Below, piece after piece: positions 54,768 to 64,000 of a stretch of 64,000 nt of DNA (its first letter is position 1; each line of letters begins with the position of its first letter). A program made the position numbers and the translations under genes. A model generated the notes under the pieces. That model searched no databases and had not been told where the DNA came from. It saw only the letters and a list, made by a program, of their open reading frames with translations. The stretch comes from Homarus americanus (lineage: Eukaryota > Arthropoda > Malacostraca > Decapoda > Nephropidae): positions 11,520,170 through 11,584,169 of the forward strand of contig NW_024737068.1 of the NCBI RefSeq assembly GCF_018991925.1, given 5' to 3'.

Positions 54768-55640
54768 GTGTGATTGGAACTGTTAATTCTGCCGTCCTAG
54801 TTTGCATTAATTCTGCCGTCCTAGTTTGCATTAATTCTGCCGTCCTAGTTTGCGGTAATTGTGCCGTCCTAGTTTGCATTTATTCTGCCGTCCTAGTTTG
54901 CATTAATTCTGCCGTCCTAGTTTGCATTAATTCTGCCGTCCTAGTTTGCGGTAATTGTGCTTGCCTCCTTTACGGTGTGAGCTAGTTCCGTACCCCGATG
55001 TCTATTAAGACTCTTGTAGTCATTATAATTGATGCCTTATGTTACCTTCATTATTTTCTCTTTGTATTATGATGATGTAAACTGTTTGTAAATCAATATT
55101 GATCACTTGTATTACTATGTCTTTGGCGAGCAATTAGTTGTCACTACATATTTGCAACTTGTCAACTGAGGTCTGAGCTGCCCAGCATCACTCACTTCTT
55201 CCTTGTCCTGTTGACTGTAAACAAGCTTGTCATTCATATTTATCTATCACATGACTGGTGACTGAGGTTCATCTTTTGTGTGCTGGCAGCGGTCATCTCA
55301 TAGCTAAGTTGTAATGTGTATTCGTAGTTAGACATTTATATATGCATAAGGTGCTTGTTTGTGCTGTGATATGTGCTAATTTGTCTGGTATTTAGATGCC
55401 ATTAGGATTATCAGTTACTATATTTGCTGAAACTTGTTATACGTAGTGTGATATTATACGGTATAACAATTTTACTTCTCTTTTCTTCACCAGTCATTCC
55501 CTTTCACTTTACTTTCGCATATTGTGGAACATTTAATAACCGTTGGATTCAATGTTCCATAACACAAGCTGACTCGAGGACTTCTTATGTCTCACCGGTG
55601 CTTCAGTCAACTAGTCCACAATCTTTAAACAATTTATGAC
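54768..55640. other. Non-LINE interval inside the LINE relic
   Basis: It starts with the 24-bp array and continues as AT-rich sequence without coding similarity. RT similarity stops before it and resumes after about 55640 (RT palm start). The RT segment expected in between (motifs up to the first catalytic Asp) is absent, so this is a replacement or an insertion plus deletion rather than a clean insertion. No terminal repeats were found. Confidence 0.55.
54782..54962. repeat. 24-bp minisatellite, about eight copies
   Basis: Unit attaattctgccgtcctagt plus ttgc. A variant ggtaattgtgcc occurs at the third and seventh positions, so the array is partly a four-unit higher-order repeat of 96 bases. 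Confidence 0.94.
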
Positions 55641-56804
55641 CCAACGCCATTAACCTCAAATAACCATCGACCTTGAGTTTGGGAGAATTATCATGCCATG
55701 GCTAACAGGTTTCAAGGGGCTGTCTTCGCCTTTCTGCCACTCACCTGTGGCGTCCCCTAAGTTACTTGGATGGGGCCGCTCTGTTTCCTCATCCCCATCA
55801 ACGGTGCCCTGAAGATACTCCTGATCGCTGGAAATGTGTTGACAACTCCACTACTGGCCAAAGTGTGAACGACCTGGCTCCTTACCACATCGCTCTCCAA
55901 AATATGCTGAACAGTCTCCAAGATTAGTCTACGGCCAACTCTGTTACCATCAACCAAATCAAGAACCATAGTTATGCACATCAACCTCTCCCTCAACCAC
56001 ATCCCACCTCCCTCCATGATACTAGGCTCTATAACACTCCAGGTTATCGATTCCACCAAGCTCCTCGGCGTCACTATTGATAACAAACTGAGTCGGAAAG
56101 TACAAGTTAGTACACCCATCAAATCTTCAAGCTATCGTCTCCACATCCTCCGTCGTCTCTAGTCCCTTGTATTAGACTTCCTGCGACTGAACTCATAAAT
56201 GTTTACACAACATTAACACTTCCTAAACTCACCTATGCTCCCCCTGCCTGGTCTTTTTCTTTAACTGCTACACACCGAGGACTCCTAGAGAGAGTGCAGA
56301 AGAGGGTGTGCAAGACTATTCTCTCCCTCTCTTGCACCAAATATCAAGAGACGCTTAGTATACTGATCCTCTCAACTCTCTCTGATCATCACCATGACCT
56401 TATCTGTCACCTTTGGACAAAGCTACTATACCATCCTCGTCACCGCCTTCTCCTCCCACCTGAGATCCCTCGTCCGCGAATTGCTGTTTGACAACACAAC
56501 TAAATCCATGTCATACGACCACGTACTTATCGCTCTAAGAACAGCCCCATTCCAGCCAATATAAAATTCGCCAACAACTCTCAGATAACTTGGGTGTTCA
56601 GTCCCAGCCAATCTCAATTTTGTAATGTAACTGTGCCGTAATTCCTTGTTCAATAACCCTCCTCGGTTTATTAAATATGTACCACTTGTGTTATTTGTAT
56701 ATTTTCACCTTATGGCTGCTGTATTTGTTAGTAACTGTTAATTACTATTATTATTATTTATATTATATTTTACGCATACAAATGCACCCGCTCTCAGTTT
56801 TGCT

Positions 56805-57630
<826 letters not shown>

Positions 57631-57636
57631 GAGAGC

Positions 57637-58102
57637 CAGAGCTGTGTGTACCAGAGCTGTGTATACCAGAGCTGTGTGTACCAGAGCTGTGTGTACCAGA
57701 ACTGTGTGTACCAGAACTGTGTGTACCAGAGCTGTGTGTTCCATAACTGTGTGTACCAGAACTGTGTGTACCAGGGCTGTGTGTACCAGGGTGTGTATAC
57801 CAGAACTGTGTGTACCAGAGCTGTGTGTACCAGAGCTGTGTGTACCAGAGCTGTGTGTACCAAAGCTGTTTGTACCAGAGCTGTGTGTGCCAGAGCTGTG
57901 TGTACCAGAGCTGTGTGTGCCAGAGCTGTGTGTACCAGAACTGTGTGTACCAGAACTGTGTGTACCAGAGCTGTGTGTTCCATAACTGTATGTACCAGAA
58001 CTGTGTGTACCAGGGCTGTGTGTACCAGGGCTGTGAATACCAGAAGTGTGTACCATAACTGTGTGTACCAGAGCTGTGTGTACTAGTTCTGTGTATACCA
58101 GA
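57637..58102. repeat. 15-bp minisatellite, about 30 copies
   Basis: Unit ccagagctgtgtgta with variants agaactg, agggctg and ttccataactg. The order agag/agaa/ttccataac/agaa/aggg at 57700-57790 recurs at 57940-58030, showing a ~240-base higher-order duplication. The unit is a multiple of three, so frames of 80-175 codons are open on both strands (CVYQS, ALVHT, SGTHS, WYTQL). This is expected from the array and not evidence of a protein. Confidence 0.95.
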
Positions 58103-58182
58103 CACTTGACTTACACTAACATCTAAAACTGACTAATTTACCGTACCATCACAACCCATTATAACATATACTGTCATAAAAT

Positions 58183-58286
58183 AACCTGACCTGACCTGAC
58201 CTGACCTAACCTAACCTAACCTAACCTAACCTAACCTAACCTAACCTAACCTGACCTAACCTAACCCAATCTAATCTAACCTATGA
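58183..58286. repeat. Interstitial (CCTGA/CCTAA)n telomere-type array
   Basis: About 20 pentamers, cctga at the start and cctaa after, decaying to aatctaatctaac at the right edge. Confidence 0.93.
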
Positions 58287-58463
58287 ATCGCTTCGTCCAC
58301 CCATTTACCTGATTAATGTATATCAATAACTGTAAATAAATTGTGTACTTACGTGTATGAACATAACACTAACAGGTAGATGTGAATAAACAAATGCAGG
58401 AACGTGTGTGGAGTTTTGTCTAAGTATTATGTTTGTAAAATATGAAAGAAATACGTCATTGTG

Positions 58464-58465
<2 letters not shown>

Positions 58466-58515
<50 letters not shown>

Positions 58516-58526
58516 GCATCTTCAGT

Positions 58527-58558
<32 letters not shown>

Positions 58559-58612
58559 TATCATTATTATTATCATTATTATTATTAGTAGTAGTAGTAG
58601 TAGTAGTATTTT
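58466..58612. repeat. (ATT)n-(ATC)n-(GTA)n compound microsatellite
   Basis: Three trinucleotide types in series. Confidence 0.97.
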
Positions 58613-59335
58613 TATTGTTACTGAACGTTGTAAGTGGATTCAGTAACATAGGTAATATTACCATACTACATAATTATAGATCAATAACTTCACTTTAATA
58701 AAATCAAGAACACTGTGGTGGTGAAGGAACTGTTAAATGTAAAACAAAATCAATCAAATGTATATCAATTTCTCTGGACCACTAAAGTCATTTCACTTAT
58801 AATTCTCTAACCAAAATACTGTACAGCTTCTCTAGTTCTCTTTCTTTCTAAATCCGTTTTGATCTTCATACAACTTATTAATTACTTTGTATTTTTGTCT
58901 ATTTAAAAATATTTGTAATGAAACTTTATAGACATGAGTTATTAAGGTCAATAGTTGCACTCTAAAGGTCTTTAAGGTAATAACATAAATATGACTTTTT
59001 TTAGTAATTAGAAAGATTTAACTTATAGTTCATATATTTACATATTAGTCAAACAGCTGATTCCAGTCCTCATAATTGCCTAAATCAACCTAACAAATAT
59101 AACGTAACCAAACTTACTTTATACTCCATTCAAAAGTGAGTAATTTCCTATATCTTCCATATATAATCATGCCAAGGTAATTAAGTATTCTTTTGATTAT
59201 GAAACTTGTGCTATAGTCTCAGAAAGTTCGGCAGAGGACTAACTTTAGTGTTACTTGTGAGGGTCAAACTTTTGCTCTGAAGTTGTCATCTGACGGAGCC
59301 TGTGTGGAGGTGGTGTGAGTTTACATTCGATTTAC
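58613..59335. other. AT-rich non-coding sequence
   Basis: No repeat, transposon or gene recognised over about 700 bases. One of the longer featureless intervals. Confidence 0.5.
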
Positions 59336-59338
59336 TAC

Positions 59339-59469
<131 letters not shown>

Positions 59470-59635
59470 TTATTCATAGGAGTCGTGTGTATGGTTGATA
59501 GCTGCGTAGTAAAACATATGCTAGAAATTTTTTTGAAACGGGACGACCTTATTGGCACGAGGCGAGAGGCGAGGAAATGTAATCCTTATGGGACATTGAG
59601 ATGAATTCATTGTATTTTTATAAGTTACACAATGG

Positions 59636-59845
59636 AGGAGAGTCTGGGAGTGGGAGGATGTAGAGGAGTGGGAGCGTATGGGCGAGTGGGAGGATGTTGG
59701 TGAGAGATGTGGAGGATGTACGAGGGGTGGGATCGCATGGGAAGTGGAGGTCTGTGTGGGAGTGGGAGGAGTGTGGGGAATGGGAGGGTTTAGGAGCGTG
59801 GGAGTTTGTGTAGGAATGTGTGAGTTTGTGTGTGTGTGTGTGAGA
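59636..59845. repeat. G-rich degenerate repeat of gagtgggaggatgt
   Basis: About twelve diverged 12-17-base units (gtgggagtgggaggatg type), ending in (GT)n at 59829-59841. Minus-strand Pro/Ser/Thr/His frames are compositional. Confidence 0.85.
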
Positions 59846-60220
59846 CCGACAGCCGACGTAAGCGACCTTTTCAGGTACCTCATTTGATCCTACCTGTGCC
59901 GAACTCTTGCTATCACCCATCCTAACCTATCAACCTTACCGCCCATAAATTCCCTAGATAGAGTATCCTTCCCCCTTATCTTATGACCAGAATTTATTAC
60001 CATTTTCTTATTCTTCCTCTCGCTTTATTAATATTTGTTCGTATTCTGTTTTATTTACTCCTCTTCCAAAGCAAATCTCAGAGGGGGAGGGAATTGCATT
60101 ATTTATTTTTGTTAACTATTTCGTTTTTTTTTGTTATTTTTAACTTTTATCATTATTATTTATCATTCCGTTTGTATTACCTTTTCATTAGTTTTCCAGT
60201 GTTTATCATTAATTATTCTA

Positions 60221-60224
<4 letters not shown>
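59846..60224. other. AT-rich non-coding sequence
   Basis: T-rich, no gene recognised. Confidence 0.45.

Positions 60225-60252
<28 letters not shown>
60224..60252. repeat. (CT)n microsatellite
   Basis: Short run. Confidence 0.96.
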
Positions 60253-60257
<5 letters not shown>

Positions 60258-60344
60258 CTTGACTATTATATGCATTAGAATTCCTCCGTCTTCCCGTTCT
60301 TCAAGTCCGTAAGCCCTTGTTGTTGATATTTCAGTCATGTTGGA

Positions 60345-60430
60345 TATTTCTGTTTTATATTCCTGTTGTATATTCCTGTTGTATATTCCTGTTGTACGAG
60401 TATATTTATATTGGATATTCCTGCTACTTT
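60345..60430. repeat. 15-bp repeat tattcctgttgtata, about five copies
   Basis: Three near-identical units at 60357-60400 with diverged flanking copies. Confidence 0.85.
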
Positions 60431-60820
60431 CTCCTGGTGAAGTATTCCAAGGCGTCAGTATCCCGCTGGTGTTACTGAGACTCGCAATATAAGTGTATCG
60501 TGCGGCGCTAAAAACATATATATGTTGAGACGGAAACTTGGCGATAAAGTGAAACATGGGTGGAGAGTACCGTAGAGTCCGTCTGGCAACTCCCACAACT
60601 TGGTGAAATGTTGTTGTGATGTTAAAATATTTCTTCTTTATAATATATATATATATTACTTCAGAGACGACAAGGTTGAGGTTATGTTTATTATAATGAA
60701 GTTCTTTCCTAAATATTAGATAAAGTGTTAAGTAATATTTATCACCTGGGTCACAGAACGGAGACATATTGCATATAGCTCTTATGAAGTGAGGTCCTGT
60801 CAATAATACTTTGTTGAATT
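60431..60820. other. Non-coding sequence
   Basis: Short (TA)n near 60642-60656. Nothing else recognised. Confidence 0.45.
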
Positions 60821-60825
60821 GATGC

Positions 60826-61235
60826 AGTAGAGACGTATGGTACACCTCGGTCAGTAGAGACGTATGGTACACCTCGGTCAGTAGAGACGTATGGTACACG
60901 TCGGTCAGTAGAGACGTATGGTACACGTCGGTCAGTAGAGACGTATGGTACACGTCGGTCGGTAGAGACGTATGGTACACGTCAGTCAGTAGAGACGTAT
61001 GGTACACCTCGGTCCGGTAAGGAGTACTCGTCGTAAAGAGGCGTACACCTCGGTCGTAGAGACGTAACACCTCGGTCAGTAGAGACGTATGGTACCTCGG
61101 TCAGTAGAGACGTATGGTACCTCGGTCAGTAGAGACGTATGGTACACCTCGGTCAGTAGAGACGTATGGTACACCTCGGTCAGTAGAGACGTATGGTACA
61201 CCTCGGTCAGTAGAGACGTATGGTACACCTCGGTC
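60826..61235. repeat. 27-bp minisatellite, about 15 copies
   Basis: Unit cagtagagacgtatggtaca plus cctcggt. A cgtcggt variant marks units 3 to 6. The stretch 61010-61080 is scrambled by small losses. The unit is a multiple of three, so frames run through on both strands. Confidence 0.95.
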
Positions 61236-61284
61236 TTGTAAAAAGTTGGGATCTTCGACTATATGTCCCAGTCACCATGCACGA

Positions 61285-63385
61285 CTATATGTCTCCCCTT
61301 CACCATCACCCACCACTGTACACCATCACTCACCACTATGCCTCACCCACCACTATACACCATCACCCACCACTGTACACCATCACCCACCACTATACAC
61401 CATCACCCACCACTGTACACCATCACCCACCACTTACACCATCACCCACCACTATACACCATCCTCACCACTATACACCATCACCCACCACTATACCATC
61501 ACCCACCACACACCATCACCCACCACTGCACATCCTCACCACTATACACCATCACCCACCACTGTACATCACTCTGTACACCATCACCCACCACTGCACA
61601 CCATCACTCACCACTATACACCATCACCCACCACTGTACACCATCACCCACCACTGTACCATCACCCACCACTGTACACCATCACTCACCACTATACACC
61701 ATCACCCACCACTGTACACCATCACCACTGTACACCATCACCCACCACTATACAACATCACCCACCACTGTACCATCACTCACCACTGTACCATCACTCA
61801 CCACTATACCATCACTCACCACTGTACACCATACTCACCACTGTACACCATCACCCACCACTATACACCATCACCCACCACTGTACACCATCACCCACCA
61901 TATACACCATCCACCCACCACTGTACACCATCACTCACCACTATGCACCATCACCCCACCACTATACACCATCACTCACCACCAGCACCATCACCCACCA
62001 CTATCACCATCACCCACCACTGTACACCATCACCCACCACTATACCATCACTCACCAATGTACACCATCACCCACCACTGTACACCATCACCCACCACTG
62101 CACACCATCACTCACCACTATGCACCATCACCCACCACTTACACCATCACCCACCACTCACACCATCACCCACTGACACCATCACTCACCACTATACCAT
62201 CACCACCACTGTACACCATCACCCACCACTGTACACCATCACCCACCACTATACACCGTCACCCACCACTGTACACCATCACTCACCACTGTACACCATC
62301 ACTCACCACTATACACCATCACTCACCACTGTACACCATCACCCACCACTGTACACCATCACCCACCACTATACCATCACCCACCACTATACACCATCAC
62401 CCACCACTGTACACCATCACCCACCACTGTACACCATCACTCACCACTGTACACCATCACCCACCACTATACACCATCACTCCTGTACACCATCACCCAC
62501 CACTATACACCATCACCCACCACTGTACACCATCACCCACCACTATACACCATCACCCACCACTATACCATCACTCACCACTGTACACCATCACCCACCA
62601 CTATACACCATCACCCACCACTGTACACCATCACCCACCACTATACACCATCACCCACCACTGTACACCATCACTCACCACTGTACACCATCACCCACCA
62701 CTATACACCATCACTCACCACTGTACACCATCACCACCACTATACACCATCACCCACCACTGTACACCATCACCCACCACTATACACCATCACCCACCAC
62801 TGTACACCATCACTCACCACTGTACACCATCACCTACCACTGTACACCATCACCCACCACTATACACCGTCACCCACCACTGTACCCATCACTCACCACG
62901 TACACCATCACTCCACCACTATACACCATCACTCACCACTGTACACCATCACCCACCACTATACACCATCACCCACCACTGTACACCATCACCCACCACT
63001 ACACCATCACCCACCACTGTACACCATCACCCACCACTGTACACCATCACCCACCACTGTACACCATCACCCACCACTGTACACCATCACCACCTGTACC
63101 CATCACCCACCACTGTACACCATCACTCACCTGTACACCATCACCCACCACTGTACACCATCACCCACCACTGTACACCATCACCCACCACTGTACACCA
63201 TACCCACCACTGTACACCATCACCCACCACTGTACACCATCACCCACCACTGCACCATCACTCACCACTATACACCATCACCCACCACTGTACACCATCA
63301 CTCACCACTGTACACCATCACTCACCACTGTACACCATCACCCACCACTGTACACCATCACTCACCACTGTACACCATCACTCGC
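61285..63385. repeat. 21-bp minisatellite, about 100 copies (2.1 kb)
   Basis: Unit caccatcacccaccactgta plus one base, with variants actata/actgta and atcactcacc/atcacccacc. Scattered units have lost one to nine bases. The composition lacks G on the plus strand apart from the tgta variant. Frames of 775, 758 and 318 codons overlap it in different registers, reading YTITHHC, TPSPTTV and VHHHPPL, and the register shifts at each indel. They are array translations, not genes. Confidence 0.97.
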
Positions 63386-63503
63386 CTCTCCTGGCCTCAT
63401 TACACCTTGTCGCCTCAAGGTTATTATACTGTACACTGTGAGCACGACACGGAAGATTAACTCCACTATGCCAAACGTACACACAGTAAGAGCTATATGT
63501 ATA

Positions 63504-63506
<3 letters not shown>

Positions 63507-63539
<33 letters not shown>
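63507..63539. repeat. (GT)n microsatellite
   Basis: About 16 units. Confidence 0.96.
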
Positions 63540-63638
63540 TTTATAAACGATAAGAATAATTACATTTCATTAGTAGTGGATATTATTGACAACACTACCT
63601 CCCATGTGTGACTACGAAGAAGATGTTGGTTGAGGTGA

Positions 63639-63709
63639 ACACACACACACACACACACACACATACATACACACATACATACACACACACATACACATAC
63701 ACACACACC
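63639..63709. repeat. (AC)n with ATAC interruptions
   Basis: Compound dinucleotide run about 100 bases after a GT run of opposite phase. Confidence 0.95.
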
Positions 63710-64000
63710 GTTAAACAGACGTACACAGACAAAAAAAAACATTATAAGTATTCTCAACAAAATACAGAGAAAGCGAATGTCCAGTAAATTTACACAAACC
63801 CTTGAACAGAAGAAGAGAGACAAAGAAAGTAAAGAGAGCCAGAGAGAGATATGTTAGGGTCCTTTATCTCTCCCTACAGAACAATTTAATTACAGAAGCA
63901 AGAAGAAAGTTAGAGACAAATAGAGACAGAGAAAGACATTGTGGCCATTCCCCGCTATTACCAACACATTGTGGCCAACCCCCACCAACCATCAACACGC
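63710..64000. other. Non-coding sequence to the window edge
   Basis: Weak agagaga words at 63810-63930 and a duplicated cattgtggccaaccccc at 63940 and 63968 that may be the start of another tandem array beyond the window. Confidence 0.5.

Larger units (their letters stand above)
53660..56660 (+). pseudogene. CR1/Jockey-type LINE relic: endonuclease and reverse transcriptase, multiply broken
   Basis: Plus-strand frames give, in order: the start of an APE-type endonuclease (LTNIFNELV near 53728, AAISEARQIVPE near 53785); its core, KLVLCGDFNETDTTDFLEQ at 54100-54155 with the GDFN motif; the start of the RT domain (RLNKFRVKCSTTPDGLP near 54640, LYKDFSPE at 54700); an unrelated ~870-bp interval; then the RT palm (CGVP followed by a stop where Gln is expected, MGPLCFL near 55770, and CVDN at about 55828 in place of the YVDD active site); LLGVTIDNKLS at 56060; and a C-terminal part at 56290-56490. 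Stops and frameshifts are frequent. It is inactive and lacks the middle of RT. Confidence 0.82.

Noticed and set aside
59618..59920. Pro/Ser/Thr/His-rich minus-strand proteins
   Set aside because: Two overlapping registers over the same degenerate G-rich repeat.
61114..63539. Giant His/Pro/Thr-rich protein
   Set aside because: It is a 21-bp minisatellite. Several registers are open at once and each array indel shifts the peptide identity.

Overview
This is eukaryotic, gene-poor genomic DNA, most likely from a decapod crustacean. The evidence is compositional: very dense dinucleotide and trinucleotide microsatellites, many minisatellites, several interstitial arrays of the arthropod telomere pentamer CCTAA/TTAGG, and relics of LINEs, tRNA-derived SINEs, a hAT-type element and an LTR element of the kinds common in decapod genomes. 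The species cannot be told from the sequence. Two runs of about 100 N (209-308 and 13902-14000) mark scaffold gaps. Several tandem arrays carry scattered 1-3 base deletions of the sort left by long-read assembly.

I find no intact protein-coding gene. Most long open reading frames are translations of simple repeats. The longest (775 codons, about 61.1-63.4 kb) is a 21-bp tandem repeat, whose unit length is a multiple of three and so tends to stay open. The coding-like material with sense is all broken: LINE reverse-transcriptase relics at 11.6-12.6 kb (+), 13.12-13.35 kb (+), 43.53-43.74 kb (-) and 53.66-56.66 kb (+); a short SGNH-hydrolase-like relic at 44.19-44.37 kb (+), resembling the esterase domain of some CR1 ORF1 proteins; and one non-repetitive open frame at 43.02-43.40 kb (-) that I cannot identify.

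Layout: 0-6.7 kb holds satellites and microsatellites, including a homogeneous 58-bp array. 6.7-9.7 kb is the structured mobile region: a foldback element with near-perfect arms of about 200 bp, then a terminal-inverted-repeat element of about 2 kb with a 506-bp hAT-like element inserted in its right arm and flanked by a perfect 8-bp target duplication. The interior of the 2-kb element recurs at 51.1-52.4 kb. 9.8-42.4 kb is mostly microsatellites, purine/pyrimidine tracts and minisatellites, with a LINE relic, a LINE 3' end and a tRNA-derived SINE. 42.4-45.7 kb is the least repetitive part and contains the unknown ORF, two transposon relics and a candidate 1063-bp LTR (TGTTACGA...TCGTAACA) with its own core promoter. 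45.7-52.7 kb is again tandem arrays. 52.7-56.7 kb holds a minus-strand SINE and a long LINE relic. 57.6-63.4 kb is dominated by 15-, 27- and 21-bp arrays.

No set of genes works together here. The noteworthy content is repeat biology: nested transposons, a hairpin-forming foldback element, opposed telomere-repeat arrays, and tandem arrays whose units happen to contain transcription-factor-like sites (TTACGTAA, AGGTCA, CAGCTG, ATTGG).
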